A stretch of 64,000 nucleotides of DNA from an uncultured Coriobacteriaceae bacterium (GCA_902777325.1 CACYTH010000004.1:124001-188000), one strand, 5' to 3'. Positions 1 to 8,908 are shown, counted from the stretch's first letter. The notes: generated by a model from the sequence alone, not told the origin. Numbers and translations are program-made.

Positions 1-838
1 TGGCACCCTCGCTCACGGGCACCTCGAGCTCGCCCGACGCGACCGACTGAGCGCGGTCGTCCACATAGAGGCGGGCGGCGGCCACAAGCGCGCTCTCGAG
101 CTCCTGCTTGCCGGGCATGTCGGCGCCGACGCAGGACACGTGGGTGCCCGGGCGCACCCAGTCGCGCTTGATGATGGGCGCGGTTGCCGGGGTGATCGTT
201 ACGATGGCATCAGCCGCGCCCGCAGCCTGCTCGCCGTCGCCGACTGCCACGAGCTCGAAGGCACGGTCGACGCCCGCTGCGGCAAGAAGCGCGGCAACCG
301 TCTCGCGCATCTGCTCGACACGCTCGACAGGAGCGTCGGCACGCTTGGGATCCCACACCTCCACATGCGTGATCGAGGGGCAGGCCACGAGCGACGCGGC
401 CACCATGAACGTGCTCATGTGGCCCGCTCCGGCCACCAGCAGCCTGGACGCGTCCTTGCGTGCCAGCCACTTGATGCCCAGGGCCGCGGCCGCACCGGTC
501 CTGAGCCCGGTGATGGCGCTCGCGTTGAGCAGGGCAAGCGGGGCACCCGTCGTATCGTCGCAGATGAGCGTGGTACCAAAGATCTCGGGCATACCCTTCG
601 CGGGATTCTCCGAGAACCACGCGGTCAGCTTGAGGCCAAATACGCCGCTTGCGGCAAGGCGTCCCGAGCGGATGTCCATGTCGGATACGCCCTCCTCGAA
701 GGCCTCGTAGACCATCGGCCAGGCCACGCCCGCGCCCTCTGCCTTCTGGCGATAGGCTTCCTCAACCGCCTCGAGTGCGTCGGTGATGGTAAAGACCTTC
801 TGGATGTCCGCTGCTGAGAGAACTCGCATGGTGGCCAT
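1..838 (-). CDS. Ornithine cyclodeaminase / mu-crystallin family protein (3' end missing)
   Basis: The 279 visible residues match the ornithine cyclodeaminase/mu-crystallin family, which is usually about 320-330 residues long, so roughly the last 45 lie beyond the window. These are cytosolic NAD(P)-dependent enzymes acting on amino or imino acids. A central GLRTGAAAALG segment (substrate/phosphate side) is followed by a Rossmann stretch beginning LLVAGAGHMS, then THVEVWDP and ADAIVTITPA, the usual order. The ATG at 838 follows an AAGGAGGAG ribosome site at about 5 nt. It diverges from the PucR regulator, a plausible controller. Family members also include alanine dehydrogenase-like and ketimine reductase enzymes, so the substrate is open. 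Confidence 0.85.
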   Translation of the reverse strand, partial: MATMRVLSAADIQKVFTITDALEAVEEAYRQKAEGAGVAWPMVYEAFEEGVSDMDIRSGRLAASGVFGLKLTAWFSENPAKGMPEIFGTTLICDDTTGAPLALLNASAITGLRTGAAAALGIKWLARKDASRLLVAGAGHMSTFMVAASLVACPSITHVEVWDPKRADAPVERVEQMRETVAALLAAAGVDRAFELVAVGDGEQAAGAADAIVTITPATAPIIKRDWVRPGTHVSCVGADMPGKQELESALVAAARLYVDDRAQSVASGELEVPVSEGA

Positions 839-998
839 TGCTCCTCCTTCTTGCCCGTACGATGTCGTCGTATCCAGCTTACGGAAGCAGCATCTGCCAA
901 CCAAGAGGCAACTTTTGTACATAGTTATAATCATCTGACGATATCTTTGGTCTTTATAGCAATCATTGGCAACTTGCTTCATATTTGTTTGTTGTTAT

Positions 999-1034
999 GT
1001 CTAAAATCTTATTGCTCTAATCATTACTTTAGAC
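999..1034. promoter_or_regulatory. Candidate operator in the cyclodeaminase/pucR intergenic region
   Basis: A 7-bp perfect inverted repeat, GTCTAAA (999-1005) and TTTAGAC (1028-1034), lies just before the PucR start within an A+T-rich stretch (about 900-1030) that contrasts with the flanking genes. The same stretch has two direct GGCAACTT copies near 910 and 968. The position suits regulation of either divergent gene; no function is proven. Confidence 0.35.
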
Positions 1035-1046
1035 AACGGTGATGAA

Positions 1047-2213
1047 ATGCCCTACACGGTTTCGGACTTCGTCAACAGCCATAGCTCGTCGGTGCGTCTC
1101 TTGGCCGGGCAGGGAGGGCTCGCACGCCCCGTGGGCGAGGTGGGCATCCTCGACTACGAGCTTGTGCCCGGCCTCACCTCGCGCTACCAGCGCACCAACT
1201 TCTACGAGGGGCAGCTCGTGCTCTCCACGTTTCTCTACGCACGCGACAACCCCTTTCTCATCACCGACGCGGTCAAGTACCTGGTGTCCGTCGACGCTGC
1301 GGCGCTTGTCGTAAAGAACGTCTTTCGCCTCGAGATCCCAGACGCCGCCCTGCGCTTTGCCAATGCGCGCAACCTGCCAGTGCTTCTGGTGACCAGCGAC
1401 CACTTCTACTTTGACGAGGTCATTCTCCAGGTGGGCCTACGCGTGCGCGAGCTCGAGCAGACCGCGTTTGCCCAGCGCGAGATCGACGCGCTTCTCGCGG
1501 AGCGTGACGACGAGGCCGCGGTGCTCGCCCATGCGCAGCGCCTGAACCCCTCCTTCGACGACGAGGTCGCGGCGCTCTACGTGCAATCCGACGGCAGCCT
1601 CGAGCAGGGCTCGGCGCTTGCCCTGCTCCATGGCATGGGCGACGTGAGGGACCTCATCTGCGGCTTCGACCAGGGAGTGCTCGTCATCCTCTCCGCAGAC
1701 CCCCTGACGGACCGGCGCACGCAGGAGGCGCTCGTCCAGCTGCAAGAGCGCCTGAGCGGTGTCGAGGGCATCGCCTGCATGGGGATGAGCGAGGTTCACC
1801 AAGGCGTCGCGTCGTTGGCGCTCGCCATCCTCGAGGCCATCCATGCGGCGCGCATCGCCGAGCTCAAGGGCCAGTCCGTCGTCCGCCACAGGGAGCTCGG
1901 AACGCTGCGCGCACTTCTCCCCCACGCCACCTCGCCTGCCATGCGCTCGTTCGAGCGCCAGGTCATGGAGCCGCTGCGCGACTTTGACACCGAGCACAAC
2001 GCCCAACTGGAGCGCACGCTGACCACCTACCTGGAATCCGGGCGCTCGCTCGCCAAGACGGCGGAGGCGCTCAGCACCCACCCCAACACCGTCCGCTACC
2101 GCATGGGACAGATCCGCCAGGCGACCGGCCTCGACTGGCAGAAGCCTCAGGAGATGGAGCAGCTCTCGCTCGCGCACGCCATCGCCCTGGCGCGTGAGGT
2201 TGCCTGGCGGTAG
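1047..2213 (+). CDS. PucR/CdaR-type helix-turn-helix transcriptional regulator
   Basis: A 388-residue cytosolic regulator. The N-terminal ~125 residues form a PucR-type ligand domain (TVSDFVNSHS, LVSVDAAALVVKN, ARNLPVLLVT). A middle region near 160-280 is GGDEF-like/CdaR in position. The C-terminal ~50 residues are the PucR HTH_30 domain: LERTLTTYLE, then SLAKTAEALSTHPNTVRYRM. Proteins of this type control purine, amino-acid or sugar-acid catabolic genes. It diverges from the cyclodeaminase-family gene, which it may regulate. No strong ribosome site precedes the ATG at 1047, only a weak GGTGATGAA. An ATG at 1039 is in another frame. Confidence 0.88.
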   Translation: MPYTVSDFVNSHSSSVRLLAGQGGLARPVGEVGILDYELVPGLTSRYQRTNFYEGQLVLSTFLYARDNPFLITDAVKYLVSVDAAALVVKNVFRLEIPDAALRFANARNLPVLLVTSDHFYFDEVILQVGLRVRELEQTAFAQREIDALLAERDDEAAVLAHAQRLNPSFDDEVAALYVQSDGSLEQGSALALLHGMGDVRDLICGFDQGVLVILSADPLTDRRTQEALVQLQERLSGVEGIACMGMSEVHQGVASLALAILEAIHAARIAELKGQSVVRHRELGTLRALLPHATSPAMRSFERQVMEPLRDFDTEHNAQLERTLTTYLESGRSLAKTAEALSTHPNTVRYRMGQIRQATGLDWQKPQEMEQLSLAHAIALAREVAWR

Positions 2214-2241
2214 TCTCAGAGACCAGCGGGGCTTGGCCCGC

Positions 2242-2985
2242 CTACAGCCTTTGCAGCACCACGTAGCGGTTGAGGCTTCCGGACTTGCCATCCGCCGAGA
2301 AGCGCACAACCTCGCGCGCTGCGGACGGAAGCGCCTCCACAAGCCCGTCGATCTCATGCTCCGCAAAGCTGTGACAGTAGCGCGCAACGTCCGTGCGACC
2401 CTGCCATCCAAGCAGGTAATCGCCCTCATTGCCGCCCTCGACCGGAACGGCCTTCTCACACAGGCGCGCGTCCCGCAAGAACTGCCAGTACGAGACCGCC
2501 GCAAAGCCGCCCGGCCGCACGTGCGCGAGGAGTGCCTCCAGCACCCGACGGCGATGCTCCGGCAGGGGCACGTGGTGCATGAACCCGAAGCATACGGCCA
2601 GGTCGCAGGCGGGCGCGTCCAAGCAGCCACCAAGGTCGCATCCCTCGTAGAGAGCTTCCATCACGTCGAGGTGCCGGTAGGTTACGCGGGCGTTGGGATT
2701 GGTCGCGCGCAGGGGGCGCTCCCCGCGCGCCACCAGGTCGTCACAGCTGTCGACGGCCCAAGCCCGCACGTCAAGGCCCTGCTGTGCCAGAAAGCGCTCG
2801 AAGCGGAGGTTGCCGCAGGCAATGTCCAGCACCTCGAGGTCCGTGCGGCCGCCGAGGTCGAGCTCGTCCACCATGCGCAGCCACCCCGGCCACGCCGACT
2901 CGCGCGTGGCGGAGAAGCTCGGGCTGACCTCCCGATAGAAGGTGCTTGTGAGCTGACTCAGGTGCTGTGCCAACGTTAGGTCCAT
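2242..2985 (-). CDS. Class I SAM-dependent methyltransferase, Trm9/ALKBH8-like
   Basis: A 247-residue methyltransferase. Motif I is LEVLDIACGNLRFERFL, acidic motif II follows near AWAVD, and CFGFMHHVP is at the motif IV position. The C-terminal third has GWQGRTDVARYCHSFAEHE and ends LNRYVVLQRL. This resembles the tail of eukaryotic Trm9/ALKBH8 tRNA methyltransferases (W..R, RYYH.F.E.EL, N.YVVLQ), which methylate cm5U34 to mcm5U34. That assignment is from memory of the family and is an inference. The gene diverges from Elp3, which makes cm5U-type modifications. The ATG at 2985 lies 6 nt from a TATACT box, as in a leaderless mRNA. An in-frame extension to 3144 is possible but would overlap elp3 and reads as low-complexity. 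Confidence 0.75.
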   Translation of the reverse strand: MDLTLAQHLSQLTSTFYREVSPSFSATRESAWPGWLRMVDELDLGGRTDLEVLDIACGNLRFERFLAQQGLDVRAWAVDSCDDLVARGERPLRATNPNARVTYRHLDVMEALYEGCDLGGCLDAPACDLAVCFGFMHHVPLPEHRRRVLEALLAHVRPGGFAAVSYWQFLRDARLCEKAVPVEGGNEGDYLLGWQGRTDVARYCHSFAEHEIDGLVEALPSAAREVVRFSADGKSGSLNRYVVLQRL

Positions 2986-2991
2986 GGAGCA

Positions 2992-2999
2992 AGTATACT
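2992..2999. promoter_or_regulatory. Palindromic -10 element shared by two divergent leaderless genes
   Basis: AGTATACT is its own reverse complement, so it gives TATACT on both strands. On the plus strand the hexamer 2994-2999 is 8 nt before the Elp3 ATG at 3008. On the minus strand the hexamer 2997-2992 is 6 nt before the methyltransferase ATG at 2985, putting the expected +1 on or within 2 nt of each start codon. Neither ATG has a clear ribosome site, which fits leaderless transcripts. No good -35 box is visible. Confidence 0.6.
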
Positions 3000-3007
3000 T
3001 TCCAACC

Positions 3008-4792
3008 ATGGAAGAGGCTTTGTTAGAAATCATTGGAGCGCTGAAGGCGACCGACGAGCCGCTGGATGCCGCATGGCTCGATGCGCTGCTGCGCAGGATC
3101 AGCCGAGCCAAGCACGAGAGCACCCGCAGCGTCACCAAGCGCAAGCTTCTGCCCTACTACCTCGCCATCAAGGCGCACGACGAGCAGCGCTGGCGCTCGT
3201 GGGACATCGATGCGGACACCGAGCGCGCGTTGCTGCGCCTGCTCAAGGTCAAGCCGCGGCGCACGGCCTCGGGCGTGGCCACGATCACGGTGATCACCAA
3301 GCCCTGGCCTTGCTCGAGCGACTGCCTCTACTGCCCCAACGACGTGCGCATGCCCAAGAGCTATCTCGCCGACGAGCCTGCCTGCCAGCGGGCCGAGCGC
3401 AACTACTTTGACCCCTACCTGCAGGTGCGATCGCGACTGGTGGCGCTGCGCGAGATGGGACATGTGACCGACAAGGTGGAGCTCATCATCCTCGGCGGCA
3501 CATGGAGCGACTATCCCCGCAGCTACCAGCTTTGGTTTGTGCGCGAGCTCTTCCGCGCCATCAACGACTTCGGCGGGCGCGGATATGCCGACGACAGTCC
3601 AGAGGAACGCGACCGCCGCTATCGCGCATGCGGCTTCACGCACGATGCCGGCGAGCTCGAAGGACGTACGCGAGACCTGCAGCAGGCCGTCAATGCAGGC
3701 ACGTTGACCTACAACGAGGCGATCGCACGGCTCGGGCGGCGCGGGGAGTGGACGAGCTCAGCAGCCTGGCAGACCGCCACCATGCAGGAGCTCGCGCAGG
3801 AGCACCGCTATAACGAGGTGGCCGCACATCGCGTGGTGGGGCTCACCATCGAGACGCGGCCCGACCTCATCACGCCCGAAAACGCACGCGAGATGCGCGA
3901 GCTGGGATGCACCAAGATCCATATGGGCATCCAGAGCCTTGACCAGCGCATTCTTGCCACCAACCACCGCCACGTGAGCATGGAGCAGATAGAGCAGGCC
4001 TTCTCCGCACTGCGTCTGGCGGGCTTCAAGATCCAGGTGCACTTCATGGCAAACCTGCTGGGCTCGACTCCCGAGGCAGACGCCGCGGACTACCTGCGCC
4101 TGGTGAGCGACGAGCGCTTTCTGCCAGACGAGGTCAAGCTCTACCCCTGCTGCCTGGTGGAGAGCTCGCGTCTGGGCACGTACTTTGAGTCTGGTGCCTG
4201 GCAGCCCTACAGCGAGGAAGACCTTGTTGACCTCCTGGTGACGGACACGCTCGCGACGCCTGCCTACACGCGCATCTCGCGCATGATCCGCGACATCTCG
4301 TCCACCGACATCGTCGCGGGAAACAAGAAGACCAACCTGCGGCAGATGGTGGAGGCGCGCATCACGGCTGCCGGAGCCGACGTGCGCGAGATCCGCATGC
4401 GCGAGGTGGCAACGAGTGACGTTGCCCTGTCCGACCTGCGGCTTGACTGCGTGAGCTACCGCACCACCGTAAGCGACGAGCGCTTCTTGCAGTGGGTGAC
4501 GCCCGAGGGTCGCATCGCCGGATTCCTGCGCCTGTCACTTCCCGCAACCGGGCGGCAGGCCATGATCCGAGAGGTCCACGTATACGGACGCGTAGCTGGC
4601 CTCGGTGCGTCGGAGCATGGTGGCGCGCAGCACGCAGGGCTGGGCAAGGCGCTTGTCGAGGAAGCCTGCAGGCTGGCCTCTGAGGCAGGCTTCGAGGCCA
4701 TCAACGTGATCAGCGCCGTGGGCACGCGCAACTACTATCGTGGGCTCGGCTTTTTCGACGCAGGCCTCTACCAGCGGAGGGACTTGGCATAG
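3008..4792 (+). CDS. elp3: Elp3 homologue: radical-SAM tRNA wobble-uridine modification enzyme with GNAT domain
   Basis: A 594-residue stand-alone bacterial Elp3. The radical-SAM cluster motif is CSSDCLYC (Cys102, 106 and 109 from this start), followed by VELIILGGTWSDYP and GLTIETRPD, both typical of Elp3. A C-terminal lysine-acetyltransferase-like GNAT domain carries GLGKALVEEAC and NYYRGLGF. Elp3 uses acetyl-CoA and SAM to place a carboxymethyl-type group on U34 of tRNA. The length fits bacterial homologues. The ATG at 3008 is preferred because the in-frame ATG at 2984 lies upstream of the -10 box. Its methyltransferase neighbour may act on the product. Confidence 0.92.
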   Translation: MEEALLEIIGALKATDEPLDAAWLDALLRRISRAKHESTRSVTKRKLLPYYLAIKAHDEQRWRSWDIDADTERALLRLLKVKPRRTASGVATITVITKPWPCSSDCLYCPNDVRMPKSYLADEPACQRAERNYFDPYLQVRSRLVALREMGHVTDKVELIILGGTWSDYPRSYQLWFVRELFRAINDFGGRGYADDSPEERDRRYRACGFTHDAGELEGRTRDLQQAVNAGTLTYNEAIARLGRRGEWTSSAAWQTATMQELAQEHRYNEVAAHRVVGLTIETRPDLITPENAREMRELGCTKIHMGIQSLDQRILATNHRHVSMEQIEQAFSALRLAGFKIQVHFMANLLGSTPEADAADYLRLVSDERFLPDEVKLYPCCLVESSRLGTYFESGAWQPYSEEDLVDLLVTDTLATPAYTRISRMIRDISSTDIVAGNKKTNLRQMVEARITAAGADVREIRMREVATSDVALSDLRLDCVSYRTTVSDERFLQWVTPEGRIAGFLRLSLPATGRQAMIREVHVYGRVAGLGASEHGGAQHAGLGKALVEEACRLASEAGFEAINVISAVGTRNYYRGLGFFDAGLYQRRDLA

Positions 4793-4863
4793 GCGGCGCG
4801 CTGCCGGCAAGGCGCCTATGTCGCATGAATCTTGCCGCTTTTGCATATTTGCCTGTGACAACA

Positions 4864-4968
4864 TGGCAACTTGCACAAATAATTGCAAATTAGACGTCTA
4901 GTGAGCTAGTGCAGGGGTACCACGCGCTCACTAGGCACCTAATTTGCACAGATTTGTGCAAATTGCCA
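4864..4968. repeat. Large imperfect inverted repeat, 43-bp arms
   Basis: The left arm (4864-4906) and the reverse complement of the right arm (4926-4968) agree at 36 of 43 positions, with a 19-nt spacer. The right arm contains a smaller palindrome: AATTTGCACA, 4 nt, TGTGCAAATT. It lies in the 336-bp gap between elp3 and hslO, about 70 bp after the elp3 stop, with no T-run, so it is not an ordinary terminator. It could be a MITE remnant, a cruciform or a double operator. Confidence 0.85.
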
Positions 4969-5128
4969 GGCAGTCATGCATAAAGCGTCCCAAAACTGCA
5001 TACGCAAGGACCGTGGGGATCCGCTGTGGCCCCATATCAGGTCCCTCCGGCGCCAGCGCGCGCCGCGGCATGCAGATTTCCGCTTGCGATATCATCGTAT
5101 GCCGTCGTTTTTGCCAGGAGGGAGCCCC

Positions 5129-6040
5129 ATGGAAGCACAGATCATCGACTTTGAGGACGCGCGCGTCCGCAGGGGCGACCACATCGTACGTGGCACCGCG
5201 GCCGACGGCATGATCCGCGCCTTTGCCATCACCGCCCGGAGCACCGTGCAGACGGCGCATGAGAACCATGGCACCAGCCCACTGGTGACCGCCGCGCTCG
5301 GCAGGCTCATGATGGCGGGTCAGATGATAGGCGCCATGTCCAAGAACGACAACGAGCTCATCACGCTGACCGTACGTGGCGACGGCCCCATAGGCGGGCT
5401 CACGGTGACGGCCAACAACCGCGGCCAGGTCAAGGGCTTTGCCAACAACCCACACGTCTGGCTGCCGCTCAAGCCCGACGAGCATCTCGACGTGGGCGGT
5501 GGCATCGGCGCGGGAGAGCTCTCGGTGGTCTTCGACCAGCCCGGCACCATGCCCTACTCGAGCCAGGTCGAGCTTGTCTCGGGCGAGATCGGCGACGACC
5601 TCACCTACTACTTTGCCGCAAGCGACCAAGTGCCCACCTCGGTAGGCGTGGGCGTGCTTGTCAACGCCGACACGAGCGTGCGGCAGGCGGGCGGCTTCAT
5701 CGTGCAGCTCATGCCCGGCTACCTGGACTACGTGCTCGACCAGCTGGAGGCAAACCTCGCCGACGTGGCATCGGTCACCGACATGCTCGAGGCGGGGATG
5801 TCACCGAGCGACATGCTGCGCCACATCCTGCGCGACATGGACTACCAGGAGCTCGACGTGATACCGGCAGAGTTCCATTGCGGCTGCGACGAGGCGCGCG
5901 CCAGCCGTGCGGTGCTCGCCCTCGGCGAGGCGGAGCTGCGCGACATGATTGCCAAGCGCGAGACGGCCGACATCTACTGCCACTTCTGCGGCAAGCACCA
6001 CCAGCTGAGCCCGGAGGAGATTGAGGCCTTGCTCGCGTAA
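5129..6040 (+). CDS. hslO: Hsp33 redox-regulated holdase chaperone
   Basis: A 303-residue cytosolic chaperone activated by oxidation. The C-terminal zinc centre is intact: CGCD near residue 250 and CHFC near residue 289, giving the CxC...CxxC pattern whose oxidation releases zinc and opens the client-binding surface. N-terminal Hsp33 features include TAALGRLMMAGQMIGAM and GDGPIGGL. The length is normal for the family. The ATG at 5129 is set by an AGGAGGGAG ribosome site; longer in-frame reading upstream runs through the inverted repeat and is not coding-like. The gene converges with the permease with a 6-bp gap. Confidence 0.95.
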   Translation: MEAQIIDFEDARVRRGDHIVRGTAADGMIRAFAITARSTVQTAHENHGTSPLVTAALGRLMMAGQMIGAMSKNDNELITLTVRGDGPIGGLTVTANNRGQVKGFANNPHVWLPLKPDEHLDVGGGIGAGELSVVFDQPGTMPYSSQVELVSGEIGDDLTYYFAASDQVPTSVGVGVLVNADTSVRQAGGFIVQLMPGYLDYVLDQLEANLADVASVTDMLEAGMSPSDMLRHILRDMDYQELDVIPAEFHCGCDEARASRAVLALGEAELRDMIAKRETADIYCHFCGKHHQLSPEEIEALLA

Positions 6041-6046
6041 GTGCAC

Positions 6047-7381
6047 CTACCTGCAGTTCTTACGTCCCCTCACCCAATAGAAGACCGGAAGCCCCGCAAG
6101 CGTGATGGCCACGCTGAAGAGCGACATGGCCAGTCCGCGCCAGCCAGAGAGGAAGAGCTGGCTGCCGATCACATACAGGCCGCCCAGGATGGCGAGCAGG
6201 GGCACCATGGGATAGCCCGGCACGCGATAGGTCCGCCTTGCGTCTGGACGCGTGTGCCTCAGGCGAATGACGCAGGCAAAGGTCAGCGTGTAGAACACCC
6301 AGCACGAGAAGACGCCTAGGTCCGTGAGCAGGTCAAACTCTCCGCTCAGCGAGTAGAGGCAGGCGAGCGTACCCACGAGGATGATCGAGTTTGCCGGCAC
6401 GTGGCAGTCGTTGAGGGCCGAAAGCTGCCTGCTTGCGGGCAGGGTGTCCTCGTCGGCGAGCTCGAAGGCGACGCGCGAGCCGGACATGAGGAAGCCGTTG
6501 CCTGCACCAATGACCGACACCACGATGCCACACTTGATGATGGTGCCGCCGACCTGGCCAAAGAGGCGCTCTGCCACGGCAGCAGCCGGAGACTCCAGGG
6601 CCATGAGCTCCTCGGCGGGGATGACCCACAGGTATGCGATGTTGATGGCCAGGTACACGGCCATGATGATCGAGACGCCGCCCACGATGGCGCGAGGCAG
6701 GTCGCGCGCGGGGTCGCGCATCTCACCTGCAATGGCGCCAACGTTGGTCCAGCCCTCAAAGGCAAAGAGGACGGCGAGCAGGGTCGAGCCGAGGGCACCA
6801 CCAACGCTGACGCCCTCCCCCACCATGGGGCTGGTGAGGGCATGTCCACTGCCGCGCAAGAAGCCGAACAGGATCAGCACCACGATGGGCACCAGCTTGC
6901 AGACGGTGGAGACCACCTGCATGCCACCGGCTGCCTTGGCGCCGCGGCAGTTGATGGCCACAAGTGCAAAGATGACGAGAAGCGCGACGGGCAGCGCAAA
7001 GCGCTCCCCCAGGTAGGGAGAGAGCTCGTCTCCCACCTTGACGCCATAGCCCGCCAGAAACGCCGGGTAGAAGATGACCACCTGCATCCAGCCGGCCAAA
7101 AAGCCCACGCGCTCGTCAAAGGCCTCGGTGAGGTAGGTGACCATGCCGCCGGTCTTGGGGATCATGACGGCCACCTCGGCAAAGGTCAGCGCACCAAAGA
7201 GCGAGAGCAGGCCGCCCGCGATCCACGCGAGCATTCCCATGCCAGGCGCGCCGCCCGTTGCCTGGTAGATGGCATACGGCTTGAAGAAGACGCCAGCCCC
7301 GATCACGCAGCCAACCACCAGCGAGGTGGCGGTAGCCAGACCAAGGTCCCTCTTCATGCTGCGACGCTCGTCCTTGCTCAT
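6047..7381 (-). CDS. APC-superfamily amino-acid permease
   Basis: A 444-residue integral membrane transporter with about 12 hydrophobic segments. The start MKRDLGLATATSLVVGCVIG with GAGVFFKP matches TM1 of the APC/LAT group (SteT-like exchangers). GGMVTYLTEAF (TM3 side), FAFEGWTNVGAIAGEM (TM6) and VFYTLTFACVIRLR follow in the right order. It should move amino acids across the cytoplasmic membrane by exchange or cation coupling; the substrate cannot be told. The ATG at 7381 follows an AAAGGGGG ribosome site. It is a single-gene unit diverging from the alcohol dehydrogenase operon. Confidence 0.88.
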   Translation of the reverse strand: MSKDERRSMKRDLGLATATSLVVGCVIGAGVFFKPYAIYQATGGAPGMGMLAWIAGGLLSLFGALTFAEVAVMIPKTGGMVTYLTEAFDERVGFLAGWMQVVIFYPAFLAGYGVKVGDELSPYLGERFALPVALLVIFALVAINCRGAKAAGGMQVVSTVCKLVPIVVLILFGFLRGSGHALTSPMVGEGVSVGGALGSTLLAVLFAFEGWTNVGAIAGEMRDPARDLPRAIVGGVSIIMAVYLAINIAYLWVIPAEELMALESPAAAVAERLFGQVGGTIIKCGIVVSVIGAGNGFLMSGSRVAFELADEDTLPASRQLSALNDCHVPANSIILVGTLACLYSLSGEFDLLTDLGVFSCWVFYTLTFACVIRLRHTRPDARRTYRVPGYPMVPLLAILGGLYVIGSQLFLSGWRGLAMSLFSVAITLAGLPVFYWVRGRKNCR

Positions 7382-7738
7382 GAATCCCCCTTTATTGTGT
7401 TGCGCACGGCACATGATAGCTCAGGCCACGCGCTTCTATGACAGTTTTACGCCACAATACTGGCAGCGCGGTCTTGAGGCATGCCAGTCGGACAAACGAC
7501 AGGCACGTCGGCTGACCCACTGCATTATTTGCATCGCTCTATGCACAGGCACAAGCAGGCCAGACGTATGGCTGACACGGGAAACATGGGGGTGGAGAAG
7601 GGTGACCGCAGGCAGGCTCTTTGGCGTGATGGCAGACGAGTAGTCCTCTTGGCAGCACTGCCGCCCACGTATGCGCTGGCGGCGCGCGTGACCTCCGATG
7701 CTATGATTGAGCAGGTCAAAGCTAGAGAGGAGCATGCG
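7382..7738. other. 357-bp intergenic region between divergent permease and dehydrogenase genes
   Basis: No RNA gene, terminator or convincing short gene was seen. Toward the dehydrogenase there is an extended -10 (TGCTATGAT, 7699-7707) with no clear -35. The rest is of ordinary composition. Confidence 0.5.
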
Positions 7739-8866
7739 ATGAACTTCTTTATGCCAGCTCGCCTGTACACCGGTGACGGTTGCATCGCCCAGCATGCGGA
7801 CGCGCTCCGTACCCTGGGCACCACCTGCCTCATCGTCACGGACAAGGTCGCCGCCAAGGCGAGCGGCGCCCTCGACGACGTCACGGCAACGCTCGACGCC
7901 TCCGACATTGCCTACACCGTCTGGGACGGCGTCACCGAGAACCCGCCCGTCGCCTCCTGCATCGAAGCGGGCAAGCGCGCTGCTGAGGTTGAGGCGCAGT
8001 TCGTACTGGGCATCGGCGGCGGATCTTCGCTCGACGCCGCAAAGGCGATCTCGGTGTTTGGCGCCAACCCCACGCTCGACGAGCCCGGGTTCTACGCGCT
8101 CAAGTGGGACGTCAACCCCTTGCCCATCGTGCTCGTGGGCACCACGGCCGGCACCGGCAGCGAGGTGACCAAGGTCTCCGTCCTCACCGATGCTGCCCAT
8201 CGCAAGCACTCCATCCACGACGACCGCCTCTACGCGGCCCTCGCCTTTGGCGACAGCCGCCACACCTACACCTGCCCGGACGCCGTCACGCTCTCGTGCG
8301 GCGTCGACATCATCGCACACGCCACCGAGAGCTACTTCAGCCGCAAGGCCGACGAGATCAGCCGCGCCTTCGCGGTGCGTGCCATCCGCCTTGCGCTCCC
8401 CGCGCTGGGCATCGCCTCAACGGGCTGGAAGGGCCCCAAGTCCCTGGACGACCACCCCATCTGGTGGCGCGACGACCTCTACGAGGCGTCCATCCTGGGC
8501 GGCCTGGCCATCAACACCACGGGCACCTGCTTCCCGCACAACGTGGGCTACTACCTCACCGAGAACTACCATGTCCCACACGGCTTTGCCAGCGCGATCT
8601 TCCTGCCGTCCATGATCGAGCTCGTCGAGCAGACCTGCGACGACCCGACCTATGCGGCTACCTTCTTTGACGAGATCGGCAAGGACAAGAATGCCTTCGA
8701 GAGGATGATCGAGGGCTGCCTGCAGATGGACCAGAAGGTCCACATGACCCCCGAGGAGATCGAGGCGGCACTCCCCCGCTGGGAGAACAACGGCTCGGTC
8801 AAGAACACGCGCGCCGATGTCAGCCTGGATGACATCCGCACGATCCTCACGTCACTGTTTGTCTAG
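7739..8866 (+). CDS. Iron-containing (group III) alcohol dehydrogenase family enzyme
   Basis: A 375-residue NAD(P)-dependent dehydrogenase of the FucO/1,3-propanediol dehydrogenase family. GIGGGSSLDAAKAI is the nucleotide-binding GGGS motif and GTTAGTGSEVT the next conserved block. Metal ligands fit the family: VDIIAHATE gives Asp and His four apart, and FPHNVGYYLTENYHVPHG gives two His fourteen apart. It probably reduces an aldehyde or oxidises an alcohol in fermentation; the substrate is not evident. The ATG at 7739 follows AGAGAGGAG. A cupin gene follows after 42 bp, making a two-gene operon that ends at the terminator at 9288. Confidence 0.9.
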   Translation: MNFFMPARLYTGDGCIAQHADALRTLGTTCLIVTDKVAAKASGALDDVTATLDASDIAYTVWDGVTENPPVASCIEAGKRAAEVEAQFVLGIGGGSSLDAAKAISVFGANPTLDEPGFYALKWDVNPLPIVLVGTTAGTGSEVTKVSVLTDAAHRKHSIHDDRLYAALAFGDSRHTYTCPDAVTLSCGVDIIAHATESYFSRKADEISRAFAVRAIRLALPALGIASTGWKGPKSLDDHPIWWRDDLYEASILGGLAINTTGTCFPHNVGYYLTENYHVPHGFASAIFLPSMIELVEQTCDDPTYAATFFDEIGKDKNAFERMIEGCLQMDQKVHMTPEEIEAALPRWENNGSVKNTRADVSLDDIRTILTSLFV

Positions 8867-8908
8867 CACGTCATAGAACCCGGCAACGTACCAAGGAGAG
8901 GAGCCACC

